A program made the translations under genes and the position numbers. From positions 62,001 to 126,000 of the forward strand of contig JAOMWM010000001.1 of assembly GCA_028357285.1 (NCBI GenBank): DNA of 64,000 bases. Direction: 5' to 3'. Source of the stretch: Schleiferiaceae bacterium (lineage in GTDB: Bacteria > Bacteroidota > Bacteroidia > Flavobacteriales > Schleiferiaceae). Of the stretch, positions 25,582 through 34,660 are shown in pieces; positions within the stretch are counted from its first letter, which is position 1, and every line of letters starts with the position of its first letter. Below the pieces are notes generated by a model. That model saw only the letters and a list, made by a program, of their open reading frames with translations. It searched no databases and was not told where the DNA came from.

Positions 25582-26280
25582 ATGACCAAAGCAGAGAAAA
25601 TCCAATTTACACTTGACGCATTAGAGCAATTATATCCAGAAACCCCTGTCCCGCTTGATCATGAAGACCCTTTTACTTTGCTGGTAGCGGTGGTTCTAAG
25701 TGCGCAATGCACCGATGAGCGAGTAAATAAAATCACACCCAAGCTCTTCGCAGTAGCTGATAATCCTTACGACATGGCGAAATTGACTGTTGAGCAAATC
25801 GCGGAAATCATTCGACCTTGCGGTTTAGTCCCGATGAAAAGTAAAGGGATTCATGCATTCAGCAATACCATAGTTAATGAATACGGAGGAAAAGTGCCTG
25901 CCAGTTTTGAATCACTAGAAGCCATGCCGAGTGTTGGTCATAAAACCGCAAGTGTCGTTATGAGCCAAGCTTTTGGTGTTCCCGCCTTTCCCGTTGACAC
26001 ACATATACAACGTTTAATGTACCGCTGGGGTTTTTCTAACGGAAAATCTGTAGTGCAAACAGAAAGAGATGCCAAGCGGTTGTTCCCAAGATTTTTGTGG
26101 AATAAACTGCATTTGCAAATCATTTTTTATGGCAGGGAATACAGTCCAGCGAGAGGATGGGATTTAGACAAAGATTTTATTACCAGCACGGTGGGTAGAA
26201 AAAGTGAAATAGAACGTTGGCACAAGGAACAGGAAATGAAACATAAGAAGGGCAGCACAGGCAAAAAAGCTCGTAGATAG
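25582..26280 (+). CDS. nth: Endonuclease III-family DNA glycosylase without iron-sulfur ligands
   Basis: Base-excision repair glycosylase/AP-lyase for oxidised pyrimidines. The ATG at 25582 is chosen over the TTG at 25576. The helix-hairpin-helix MPSVGHKTA carries catalytic Lys121, and Asp139 follows in FPVDTH. In E. coli Nth the C-terminus has four Cys (C-x6-C-x2-C-x5-C) binding a [4Fe-4S] cluster. Here the corresponding stretch, GREYSPARGWDLDKDFITS (about 184-202), has no Cys at all. The glycosylase core is intact, so it is probably active. A near-perfect -7 element TAGTTTTG overlaps 25571-25578, only three bases before the start. Confidence 0.92.
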   Translation: MTKAEKIQFTLDALEQLYPETPVPLDHEDPFTLLVAVVLSAQCTDERVNKITPKLFAVADNPYDMAKLTVEQIAEIIRPCGLVPMKSKGIHAFSNTIVNEYGGKVPASFESLEAMPSVGHKTASVVMSQAFGVPAFPVDTHIQRLMYRWGFSNGKSVVQTERDAKRLFPRFLWNKLHLQIIFYGREYSPARGWDLDKDFITSTVGRKSEIERWHKEQEMKHKKGSTGKKARR

Positions 26281-26284
26281 TTCC

Positions 26285-26292
26285 TATTTTTG
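26285..26292 (+). promoter_or_regulatory. -7 promoter element of yebC
   Basis: TATTTTTG is a perfect TAnnTTTG, 28 bases before the yebC start. No matching -33 TTTG was seen at the expected distance, so confidence is moderate. Confidence 0.45.
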
Positions 26293-26320
26293 ATAAACGA
26301 TAAAATGAAAACTCCTCTAT

Positions 26321-27052
26321 ATGGGTCGCGCATTTGAATTTAGAAAAGAACGAAAGTTTAAACGTTGGGCAGGGATGGCAAAAACCTTCTCTCGCATCAG
26401 CAAGGACATCATCATGGCTGTTAAAGAAGGAGGAGATAATCCGGACTCAAATTACAGACTGCGTATGCTTTTTCAAAACGCAAAAGCCGCCAACATGCCT
26501 AAGGATAATGTGGAGCGTGCGATCAAAAAAGCAATGTCGAAGGATCAATCGGACTATAAAACCATTGTTTACGAAGGATATGGTCCGCACGGAATAGCAG
26601 TGCTCGTTGAGACGGCAACTGATAATAATACTAGAACGGTTGCAAATGTCCGTTCATACTTCAACAAATGTGACGGTTCATTAGGCACCTCTGGCTCGGT
26701 AGAATTTATGTTCGAACATAAATGTCACGTAAAAATTGCTGCAGGTGATTCGGATATAGAAGAGCTCGAGTTTGAGATGATCGATCACGGCGCGGAGGAT
26801 GTATTCAAGGATGTAGAAGAGAAAGACGGTGAAGAATCAGAGGTAATCATGGTGTACGGTCAGTTCGCAGATTACGGAAACATAACCAAAGGGCTCGAGG
26901 AATTAGGGCACGAAATAGTAGAGTCTGGCTTCGAATATATTCCTACAACTACGAAAGAAATAGGGGCGGAGCAAACTAGGGACTTAGAAAAGCTCATCGA
27001 AAAGCTGGAAGAAGACGACGATGTTCAAAACGTCTATACTACGATGCGTTAG
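26321..27052 (+). CDS. YebC/PmpR-family protein
   Basis: A 243-residue YebC-family protein. Members are DNA-binding regulators or, as shown for some, ribosome-associated factors that help translate proline-rich stretches; which applies here cannot be told. Diagnostic sequences are MGRAFEFRKERKF at the start, SRISKDIIMAVKEGG, NAKAANMPKDNVERAIKKA, and YEGYGPHGIAVLVE. The acidic C-terminus (DLEKLIEKLEEDDDVQNVY) is also typical. It is a single-gene unit ending in a shared bidirectional terminator. Confidence 0.93.
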   Translation: MGRAFEFRKERKFKRWAGMAKTFSRISKDIIMAVKEGGDNPDSNYRLRMLFQNAKAANMPKDNVERAIKKAMSKDQSDYKTIVYEGYGPHGIAVLVETATDNNTRTVANVRSYFNKCDGSLGTSGSVEFMFEHKCHVKIAAGDSDIEELEFEMIDHGAEDVFKDVEEKDGEESEVIMVYGQFADYGNITKGLEELGHEIVESGFEYIPTTTKEIGAEQTRDLEKLIEKLEEDDDVQNVYTTMR

Positions 27053-27068
27053 GAGGCATTGATTCATT

Positions 27069-27097
27069 AAAAAAGCCGCTCATTGAGCGGCTTTTTT
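27069..27097. terminator. Bidirectional terminator between yebC and clpX
   Basis: Stem GCCGCT (27075-27080) with AGCGGC (27086-27091), loop CATTG, flanked by an A-run on the left and a T-run on the right, so it can stop transcripts from both convergent genes. Confidence 0.88.
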
Positions 27098-27104
27098 AAT
27101 GCTT

Positions 27105-28340
27105 TTAAATGGCTTTTCGAAGCGAACTTCGCTCAATCTGCGATTTCGCGTATTCAAGTGTAATATGAATTTCTTTTGCCTCTAATCCAGGTGCATCAAA
27201 CATATGATCCGTAAGAACGGCCTCACAAACACTGCGTAATCCACGCGCACCTAAGCTATACTCAAGAGCTATTTCAACAATGTAATCATACACATCCTCG
27301 TCAAATGACAACACAATGTCGTCCATATGAAAGAGGTGTTGGTACTGTTTTATTAATGCATTCTTCGGCAAGGTTAAAATGGCTCGAAGAGCCTTTTTAT
27401 CCAACGGTGACATGAATGTAACGATCGGCATACGACCGATCAATTCTGGTATCAGTCCATAACTCTTTAAATCCGAAGGAGTGATATAGCTCAATACTTC
27501 ATCTTCCTCAACGTGCTGACGTGACTCCTTAGAATAACCTAAAGAAGCAGAATTCAATCGTGAACCAATTTTCTTTTCTATTCCTACAAATGCACCTCCA
27601 GCAACGAACAATATGTTTGTCGTATCTACCTCGATGTATTTTTGATCCGGGTGCTTACGCCCACCTTTAGGAGGAACATTGACCTTAGATCCTTCCAATA
27701 GTTTAAGCAATCCTTGTTGCACACCTTCTCCACTCACATCGCGAGTAATAGAAGGATTGTCACCCTTGCGCGCGATTTTATCAATCTCATCAATAAACAC
27801 GATGCCCACCTGCGCTTTTGGTAAATCATAATCTGCCGCTTGAAGTAAACGGGTTAAAATGCTTTCGACGTCCTCTCCTACATATCCAGCTTCAGTTAAT
27901 ACCGTGGCATCCACGATAGTAAAAGGCACATTGAGTAGTTTGGCAATGGTACGAGCCATCAGGGTTTTACCTGTACCGGTGTTCCCAACGATGACGATAT
28001 TTGATTTATCTACCTCTGGCGCGTCTTTTAAAGGAACTAGACCGATTCTCTTGTAGTGATTGTACACTGCAACGGCCATCGTTCGCTTAGCCTGTTCTTG
28101 TCCGATGATGTATTCGTCTAAGTGGGACTTAATCTGAGCAGGTGTAAAGTCAAATTCTACTTTTCCTGCAACATCTAATGGGCTGCTTTGCGGTGCTTCA
28201 CCTAATTCGGTGTGTAGTATACCACCTGCCTGTTCAACACAACGGTCGCAGATGTGGGCATCCACACCCGCAATCATCATTTCTGCTTCAGTCTTACTGC
28301 GTCCGCAGAAAGAACAATGTATGTTGTTTTCTTCGCTCAT
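27105..28340 (-). CDS. clpX: ATP-dependent Clp protease, unfoldase subunit ClpX
   Basis: AAA+ unfoldase that feeds tagged substrates into ClpP. The 411 residues start with the zinc-binding domain (Cys9, Cys12, Cys31, Cys34), then Walker A GNTGTGKT, Walker [10 protein letters not shown], and pore and sensor motifs in the usual order. The gene starts on the last base of clpP (28340), so clpP-clpX are translationally coupled. The upstream tig gene is on the same strand, giving the common order tig-clpP-clpX. Confidence 0.98.
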   Translation of the reverse strand: MSEENNIHCSFCGRSKTEAEMMIAGVDAHICDRCVEQAGGILHTELGEAPQSSPLDVAGKVEFDFTPAQIKSHLDEYIIGQEQAKRTMAVAVYNHYKRIGLVPLKDAPEVDKSNIVIVGNTGTGKTLMARTIAKLLNVPFTIVDATVLTEAGYVGEDVESILTRLLQAADYDLPKAQVGIVFIDEIDKIARKGDNPSITRDVSGEGVQQGLLKLLEGSKVNVPPKGGRKHPDQKYIEVDTTNILFVAGGAFVGIEKKIGSRLNSASLGYSKESRQHVEEDEVLSYITPSDLKSYGLIPELIGRMPIVTFMSPLDKKALRAILTLPKNALIKQYQHLFHMDDIVLSFDEDVYDYIVEIALEYSLGARGLRSVCEAVLTDHMFDAPGLEAKEIHITLEYAKSQIERSSLRKAI

Positions 28341-29014
28341 TATTTGGCCTGACCCTTACCTAGCAGAATTTCATCAACCATCCCATAGGCTTTTGCTTCC
28401 TCAGAGGTCATCCAGTAATCGCGATCAGAATCCGCTTCTACTTTATCAAAAGCTTGACCACTATGATGCGCAATAATGCTGTATAATTCTTTTTTCAGTT
28501 TAAGAATCTCAGTCAATGTAATCTCCATATCTGAGGCCTGACCTTGTGCGCCACCCATAGGCTGGTGAATCATGATACGGCTGTGCTTTAATGCAGAGCG
28601 CTTTCCAGCGGTACCTGCACACATTAAAACTGCCCCCATAGATGCTGCCATACCTGTACAGATAGTAGCTACATCTGGGTTTACAACTTGCATGGTATCA
28701 TATATTCCGAGACCTGCGTACACTGAGCCACCAGGTGAATTGATGTAAATCTGGATGTCTTTCTTCGCGTCTGCACTTTCTAAAAAAAGCAATTGGGCCT
28801 GAACGATATTCGCAACTTGATCATTAATTCCGGTGCCCAAAAAGATGATACGGTCCATCATTAGACGGGAAAAAACATCCATTTGCGCGACATTCATCTG
28901 GCGCTCTTCTATAATGTAAGGCGTCAATGAAGCATCAACGTATTGATCTACATACATGCTGTTTATACCAGCGTGTTTCGTAGCGTATTTTTTGAATTCT
29001 TTTCCGAAATCCAT
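28340..29014 (-). CDS. clpP: ATP-dependent Clp protease, proteolytic subunit ClpP
   Basis: Serine protease forming a double heptameric chamber with ClpX or ClpA. The catalytic triad is visible: Ser125 in GMAASMGA, His150 in IMIHQP, and Asp199 in DRDYWMT. The 224 residues include a short N-terminal propeptide-like stretch before ALPYII-like TPYIIEER. It lies 30 bases after tig and overlaps clpX by one base. Confidence 0.98.
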   Translation of the reverse strand: MDFGKEFKKYATKHAGINSMYVDQYVDASLTPYIIEERQMNVAQMDVFSRLMMDRIIFLGTGINDQVANIVQAQLLFLESADAKKDIQIYINSPGGSVYAGLGIYDTMQVVNPDVATICTGMAASMGAVLMCAGTAGKRSALKHSRIMIHQPMGGAQGQASDMEITLTEILKLKKELYSIIAHHSGQAFDKVEADSDRDYWMTSEEAKAYGMVDEILLGKGQAK

Positions 29015-29044
29015 GAAGTCTTATTTTCTAAAGTGAAGGAATGA

Positions 29045-30400
29045 TTATGCGTTTTCCGTTACCAATTTAATGAATTCATCGTAGGTAACTTCCTTCTCGT
29101 CCACCTTAAAGGTTTCTTTATAATACGTCAGTAATTTTGCGTTATACACCTGATCATTGATTCGGCGAGCTTCCTCCTCATTTTTTAGCGCATTTTCAGC
29201 AATACCCTTTAACATTTCATCATCCATAGCCTGCTGGCCATACTGTTGGAATTGTGCTTTTACCATTCCTACAGTGTGATCAACGAGTTCTTCTTGAGAA
29301 ACTGAAATCTCACTCAATTGAATGACTTTATTCTCAATCAATTGATAACGCAATCCACGTTCAGTTTTCTCCCAGTCCGCCTCAATCTCTTCGGCTGAAA
29401 CTGGTTTTTCTCCTGCAGTTTGCATCCATTTCTTAAGGAAAGCTACTGGCAGGTCAAATTTGGTTTTATCCAATAAGTATTCTGCCACATTGTTGAGGAA
29501 GTACTGATCAGATTCGTTCATGTACATGCGCTCTGCTTCTTCCTTCATCTTCTCGCGCATCTCATCCTCACTGGTCACTGCGCCTTCTCCGTATACTTTA
29601 TCAAAGAACTCCTGGTTCATTTCAGCAGGCTCCATGCGGGCAACGCTCTTAAGCTCGAAGTGGAAAAGACCTGTTGATGCTTCTAATTGGGCATCTGTAA
29701 CGCCTAGAAGACCTGCAGCATTGTAACCTTTGACAAAGCTCTTCGCTGCGTCAATAGGGAGTACATCGCCAGCTGCAGCCTTACACCATTCGCCTTGTGC
29801 TTTCTTGGTTTTCAAGTTTGAACCCATAATTTGGGTATCCTCTTTTACGATGCCACCGTCAACAACAGCTCCTTCAGCATCCACTTCAGTGAATGTTCCG
29901 TGGAACATGTCAGTAACTTCAGGTTTCTCTGGAGCAGACATTTTTCCGTAACGGTTACGGATATCTTCTACGTAGGTATCAAGAACTTTTTTATCTGCAA
30001 CGACTTTAACGGCTTTGACTTTATTCTTCTTTGAGATGCTTACCTCAAATTCAGGGCTTAAACCCAATTCAAACTGGAAATTGTAGGATCCCGCGGTATC
30101 AAAATCTAAATCCGGCTGCTCTATTGGCATAGGATTGCCGAGGATGTTCAACTTTTCATCAGTAATGTATTTGTAAATACTGTCTTGCAAGAGGTTGTTG
30201 ATCTCTTCAATGAGTACGGCTTTACCGTATTGTTTTTTGATCAAACCCATAGGCACTTTCCCTGGACGGAATCCCGGAATATTCGCACGCTTGCGGTAAT
30301 TTTCCAATACATCGCTCACCTTCGTTTGGTAATCTTCTGGGGTGATGTCAATGTTCACTAATAGGTTTAGTGCGTCTACTTCGTTCTTGCTGATGTTCAT
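29045..30400 (-). CDS. tig: Trigger factor
   Basis: Ribosome-bound chaperone and peptidyl-prolyl isomerase. The ATG at 30400 (MNISKNEVDAL) is chosen because homologues begin here; the frame extends upstream without conserved sequence. The ribosome-binding loop appears as GFRPGKVPMGLI, a slight variant of the G-F-R-x-G-x-x-P signature. The central PPIase domain is present but divergent, as is usual in Bacteroidota, and the C-terminal chaperone arms follow. First gene of the tig-clpP-clpX unit; divergent from the processing protease at 30559. Confidence 0.95.
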   Translation of the reverse strand: MNISKNEVDALNLLVNIDITPEDYQTKVSDVLENYRKRANIPGFRPGKVPMGLIKKQYGKAVLIEEINNLLQDSIYKYITDEKLNILGNPMPIEQPDLDFDTAGSYNFQFELGLSPEFEVSISKKNKVKAVKVVADKKVLDTYVEDIRNRYGKMSAPEKPEVTDMFHGTFTEVDAEGAVVDGGIVKEDTQIMGSNLKTKKAQGEWCKAAAGDVLPIDAAKSFVKGYNAAGLLGVTDAQLEASTGLFHFELKSVARMEPAEMNQEFFDKVYGEGAVTSEDEMREKMKEEAERMYMNESDQYFLNNVAEYLLDKTKFDLPVAFLKKWMQTAGEKPVSAEEIEADWEKTERGLRYQLIENKVIQLSEISVSQEELVDHTVGMVKAQFQQYGQQAMDDEMLKGIAENALKNEEEARRINDQVYNAKLLTYYKETFKVDEKEVTYDEFIKLVTENA

Positions 30401-30558
30401 TACTGTAGAATTAAATGTTGCAAAACTCCCTTCAAAAGGGGGTGCAAAGGTAAGTAACATTTTGCCTTTTACGGACTTATGTGAGACCCTTCGCGTTTGC
30501 ATTCCTTTAACGTTCGAATTGCTGAAGCTTGGAACAAAGATTGTACCTTGCCTATTCT

Positions 30559-32712
30559 ATGATTCAGAGACTTATGCAGCGTAAAAATCTCAAATATTTA
30601 CTCCCACTAGTTGTGGGGGCTTTGGTTGTTTTAGGGTTTAAATGGTTCGGCCCAGAGGAAGAAAAAGAGGCCGTGATCTTTTCGTTAGTGCGCGATGCAT
30701 TGACGAATGTGCATTTACAACCTAAGGAGGTAGACGATGCACTAAGTGAAGAAGTGTACGAGAATTACCTGAACACCTTGGATTACAACAAACTGTTTTT
30801 GACGCAAAATGAGGTGGGCCAATTGGCTGCTTATAAAACGGAATTGGACAACCTCTTTCAGTTAGGAGATACCAGATTCTTCACGCTCAGCTACGCATTA
30901 ATCACCTATTCTATTGATGCTTCAAAGGAAATCTACAGGCAGCTGCTTTCTGAACCTTTCGACTACACGGTAGACGAACGAATTGGCAATAATCCTGAAT
31001 CGCGAACCTTCGCTCAAAATAATGAAGAGCATTTGGAGTTTTGGCGCAAACACCTTAAATGGCGCGTGCTGAACCGTATTTACGAAAAGGACCGTGCGCA
31101 AAAGGAGGATGCAGAAACCGACGAAACCGTGGAGTTAAAGTCTTTCGAAACGCTCGAAAGTGAAGCCCGTAAGAAGGAATTGGAATTGCAAAATGAATGG
31201 CACGAAGACCTTATGGACGTGAGTCGATTGGAGTGGTTTGGCATGTATATGAATGCATATTGTGAGGCTTTCGACCCGCACACTTCGTATCTGGCACCAC
31301 AACAAAATGAGGACTTTGAATTGAGTATGACAGGCCAGTTTGAAGGCATAGGCGCCCAATTAAAACAAGACGGAGACTACATTACCATAGAACGAATCAT
31401 TGTCGGTTCAGCTTGCTGGAGACAAGGCGATCTCGAGGCAGGTGATAAAATTTTAGCCGTTGCGCAGGGTGAGGCTGAACCTGTGGATGTCGTTGGTTAT
31501 AAAGTACGTGATGGCATCAAACTCATTCGCGGTAAAAAAGGAAGCGAAGTGCGCCTAACGGTCAAAAAGAAAGACGGCGCTAGACAGGTCATCCCGATCA
31601 TTCGTGACATCGTCGAAATTGAAAGCACTTTTGCCCGCAGCACCATATTAGACGGTGCAGTTTATAATAAGAAAACTGGTGAGCGCATTAAAGAAGGTAC
31701 AGGCAAATCGGGTTACATCAGGCTACCTAAATTCTATGTAAACTTCTACGACAAGAACAACCATAATGCGGCTGAGGATGTGAAAAATGAAATCATCAAA
31801 CTCAAAGAAGCTGGAGTTGAAGGTATGATTCTTGACCTCAGAGGAAATGGTGGTGGTTCATTACAAGCAGCCATTGAAATCGCAGGACTCTTTACTGGAA
31901 ATGGCCCGATGGTTCAAGTAAAGAATTTCCAAAGCGGAACACGTGCTAAAAATAACCGCAGCAATACTGTGTATTGGGACGGACCGCTTGTCGTTCTAGT
32001 CAACGAATACAGTGCTTCGGCATCAGAAATTGTCAGTGCAGCATTGCAAGATCGCGGACGGGCTTTGATTGTAGGTCCCTCGAAATCTACTTACGGTAAA
32101 GGAACCGTGCAAAACATGTTTGATTTTGACCGTGCAGTGCCTGCTTCGATGAACCAATTAAAACCTTTAGGTGCTATTAAAATAACTACGGAGAAGTTTT
32201 ACCGCATCTCTGGCGGCACAACCCAGCTCCAAGGTGTTGTACCAGATATTTCACTACCTGGAGCTTACGATGGTATTGAGATTGGTGAAAAGGAATATGA
32301 TAACGCATTGGCTATTGATTTTGTGGAAAAAGCCGATTTCACACCTTTAACCCAATGGGAGAAACAATTTGCAAAAGCGAAAAAATCTGCCCAAAAACGC
32401 GTGGCTTCAAATCCAGCATTTACGAAATACAAGACGTACGCGGATTGGATTGCAGAGGGCGATAAGGACAAATGGATTCCACTGAATTACAACAACTATC
32501 TTGGGTTTCAGGACTCCATTAAATCGGCAAGTGAGATGTATAAAAATCTCTCAAAACTAAATGACAGTTTAGGCATTGTTGCTTTAGATCATCACCCTAC
32601 AGTAGCAACTGATAGCGCGCAAGCTGAAATATATCACAAATGGTACAAAGGACTTTCAAAAGACCTCGTCCTGCGTGAAGCGAATACCATTGTAGGTGAA
32701 CTGGCTAAATAG
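30559..32712 (+). CDS. Carboxy-terminal processing protease (tail-specific protease, S41)
   Basis: Periplasmic serine protease that trims or degrades proteins from their C-terminus. The ATG at 30559 (MIQRLMQRKN) is preferred to a TTG at 30529, because a membrane anchor (YLLPLVVGALVVLGF) follows it. A PDZ domain starts near GQFEGIGAQL, and the protease domain has the Ser in YSASASEI (about 485-490) and Lys in TYGKGTVQ (about 512), a Ser-Lys dyad. N- and C-terminal extensions match the longer Prc form (about 700 residues). Its end overlaps the permease gene by 17 bases. Confidence 0.93.
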   Translation: MIQRLMQRKNLKYLLPLVVGALVVLGFKWFGPEEEKEAVIFSLVRDALTNVHLQPKEVDDALSEEVYENYLNTLDYNKLFLTQNEVGQLAAYKTELDNLFQLGDTRFFTLSYALITYSIDASKEIYRQLLSEPFDYTVDERIGNNPESRTFAQNNEEHLEFWRKHLKWRVLNRIYEKDRAQKEDAETDETVELKSFETLESEARKKELELQNEWHEDLMDVSRLEWFGMYMNAYCEAFDPHTSYLAPQQNEDFELSMTGQFEGIGAQLKQDGDYITIERIIVGSACWRQGDLEAGDKILAVAQGEAEPVDVVGYKVRDGIKLIRGKKGSEVRLTVKKKDGARQVIPIIRDIVEIESTFARSTILDGAVYNKKTGERIKEGTGKSGYIRLPKFYVNFYDKNNHNAAEDVKNEIIKLKEAGVEGMILDLRGNGGGSLQAAIEIAGLFTGNGPMVQVKNFQSGTRAKNNRSNTVYWDGPLVVLVNEYSASASEIVSAALQDRGRALIVGPSKSTYGKGTVQNMFDFDRAVPASMNQLKPLGAIKITTEKFYRISGGTTQLQGVVPDISLPGAYDGIEIGEKEYDNALAIDFVEKADFTPLTQWEKQFAKAKKSAQKRVASNPAFTKYKTYADWIAEGDKDKWIPLNYNNYLGFQDSIKSASEMYKNLSKLNDSLGIVALDHHPTVATDSAQAEIYHKWYKGLSKDLVLREANTIVGELAK

Positions 32713-33535
32713 CATAGGACGCCTAGAACTGGGGCAGAAAATTGCGCTCAGTTTTTTGATACTCATTGTCGTTATGGCTATTGCTGCACCTTTGGTCGTA
32801 CTGGACCATAGTGCCAATGCCAATGACATGGACCTGCGAAGAGCACTATTAGGACCGGGTAGTAGTACGGATATGGGTTTGCATTTGTTTGGAACGGATA
32901 AGTACGGTAGGGATCATTTTTCTCGTGTCATTTTAGGCAGTAGGATCAGCCTCACTGTCGGATTCATCGCAGTAGGCATCTCGCTACTCATTGGTATCCC
33001 TGTAGGCGCCTTTGCCGGTTACTACGGTGGTAGATTAGACCGGTTTCTTACATGGGCCATGTCAGTGCTCTGGTCCATCCCAACCCTGCTTTTGGTAATT
33101 GCATTGACCTTTGTCTTAGGTAAGGGAATCGTACAAGTCTTCATTGCAGTTGGGCTAACGATGTGGGTTGAAGTAGCACGCGTAATTCGAGGCCAATTTT
33201 TAGGTGAAAAGTCGAAGGAATATGTCGAAGCAGCTAAAGTTCTTGGCTTCTCTACTTCGCACATCATTTTCAAAGAAATACTCCCGAATACTTGGGGTCC
33301 TCTAGTAGTTATTTGCGTCACTAATTTTGCGAGCGCCCTTCTGATCGAAAGTGGGCTGAGCTTTTTGGGAATTGGTGCGCAACCGCCCATTCCTTCGTGG
33401 GGTGGTATGATCCGGGAATACTATCCATATCTCATCACTGGAAAGGCCTATTTAAGCCTTATACCTGGGGCACTCATTGCGGTAAGTGTTTTGAGTCTGA
33501 ATACGCTAAGCACCGTTTGGGGCAAGCAGCATTAG
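32696..33535 (+). CDS. DppC/OppC-like ABC transporter permease
   Basis: Inner-membrane permease of a peptide or nickel-type ABC importer. The 279 residues have about six membrane segments, an N-terminal domain with FGTDKYGRDHFSR (typical of DppC), and the coupling loop EYVEAAKVLGFS with the EAA motif and a later ILPN. The start is GTG at 32696, inside the end of the protease gene. It is an orphan here: no partner permease, ATPase or binding protein is next to it, so its transporter must be completed from elsewhere. Confidence 0.88.
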   Translation: MNWLNSIGRLELGQKIALSFLILIVVMAIAAPLVVLDHSANANDMDLRRALLGPGSSTDMGLHLFGTDKYGRDHFSRVILGSRISLTVGFIAVGISLLIGIPVGAFAGYYGGRLDRFLTWAMSVLWSIPTLLLVIALTFVLGKGIVQVFIAVGLTMWVEVARVIRGQFLGEKSKEYVEAAKVLGFSTSHIIFKEILPNTWGPLVVICVTNFASALLIESGLSFLGIGAQPPIPSWGGMIREYYPYLITGKAYLSLIPGALIAVSVLSLNTLSTVWGKQH

Positions 33536-34260
33536 AGGGATAAGCGGAATTTTTCTGTCGGTAGAATCGTGATGTCTTCCACGACTAATCCGGCATGATC
33601 ATGCATGATTTCTAAGAACTCTTCCCGCTCGATGTTTACAGCACCTAGACTGTCCAGATGTTCCGTAGGTAGTTGATTATCAACGGCAACAACGCCCTGT
33701 GCATGTAGGTATTGACACATGCCTATGTAGGCGAATTTAGAAGCATTGGCCTGCGTGTGGAACATGCTTTCACCAACGAAGATGGCGCCAGTAATCACAC
33801 CGAAAGTCCCGCCAACTAAATCCTCACCGTCCCAAACTTCAAAGCTGAAGCCCTTACCTTCTTGGTGAAGTGCCATAAAGTTGTCTCTGAATTTTTCAGT
33901 AATCCATGTACCTGCTTGTCCAGGTCGCTCTACCGCGCTACACTTTTCCAACACTTGCTCAAATGCCGTATTCACTGAAAAGCGCCACTTTGTGCCGTTG
34001 ATATACGGACGCATGCTCTTAGAAATTTTTACCTGGTCCGTTGCAGTAATGCTCCGTACCTCTGGAGAAAACCAGAATACAACCCCTTCTTGCTCAAACC
34101 ATGGAAAAATTCCAGAAGGATAGAGTCGATCGTACATCTCAGGGCTAAGCTCCCAAGAAAGTGCAATCAAGCCTTCGTCGTTCGAGACATCATTGGGATC
34201 GGGAACTTCCCAGTCCCCTTGCCCAATGAAGTATAATGGATTGTTTGTAGAGGAAAACAC
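33532..34260 (-). CDS. aat: Leucyl/phenylalanyl-tRNA-protein transferase
   Basis: Adds Leu or Phe from tRNA to proteins with N-terminal Arg or Lys, marking them for Clp degradation (N-degron pathway). The 242 residues contain the diagnostic YPSGIFPWF, VVFWFSPEVRS, and GQAGTWI. The partner protease genes clpP-clpX lie only about 5 kb away, though ClpA/ClpS are not in the window. Last gene of a minus-strand trio with DUF3127 and the flavin reductase-like gene; the gap to the previous gene is 10 bases. Confidence 0.95.
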   Translation of the reverse strand: MFSSTNNPLYFIGQGDWEVPDPNDVSNDEGLIALSWELSPEMYDRLYPSGIFPWFEQEGVVFWFSPEVRSITATDQVKISKSMRPYINGTKWRFSVNTAFEQVLEKCSAVERPGQAGTWITEKFRDNFMALHQEGKGFSFEVWDGEDLVGGTFGVITGAIFVGESMFHTQANASKFAYIGMCQYLHAQGVVAVDNQLPTEHLDSLGAVNIEREEFLEIMHDHAGLVVEDITILPTEKFRLSL

Positions 34261-34270
34261 GTCGGTCTAC

Positions 34271-34648
34271 TTAGAACGGTAAGTCGTCGTCTAGCACTGA
34301 ATTATCTGCACCTGAAGGTGTGAATGGCTGTCCAGCAGGCGGCAAATCAGATGGCCCAGGTCCTGCAGCAGCTTCAACGGCATTCATTCTCCAGGCTTGA
34401 AGTGTCGTGTAGTAACGAGTATCACCGCCTTGAGGAGGTGTCCACTCACGTCCACGAATATTGAATTCAATATTTACTTCTTGACCTTCCTTGAAATTAT
34501 TGAGTACACCCGTTTTGTCCTGTGTAAACTCGAACAATAACGTCTGAGGATATTGATCTTTAGTTTGAACTACGAATTCTCTTTTTTTGAATCGGTCTGA
34601 AATGACCTGCTCATCCATAATACGCTGGATTCTCGCTTCTAACTGCAT
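34271..34648 (-). CDS. DUF3127 OB-fold-like protein with an SSB-type acidic tail
   Basis: A 125-residue protein of the Bacteroidota-typical DUF3127 family, with a probable OB-fold (strands around KKREFVVQT, TLLFEFTQD, NIEFNIRGREW). The last 40 residues are Pro/Gly-rich and end in DDDLPF. That tail resembles the C-terminal DDDIPF of SSB, which recruits replication and repair proteins. It may therefore bind single-stranded DNA or compete for SSB partners; this is inference. It sits between aat and the flavin reductase-like gene with 10- and 12-base gaps. Confidence 0.8.
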   Translation of the reverse strand: MQLEARIQRIMDEQVISDRFKKREFVVQTKDQYPQTLLFEFTQDKTGVLNNFKEGQEVNIEFNIRGREWTPPQGGDTRYYTTLQAWRMNAVEAAAGPGPSDLPPAGQPFTPSGADNSVLDDDLPF

Positions 34649-34660
34649 CTGCTTACCCTT

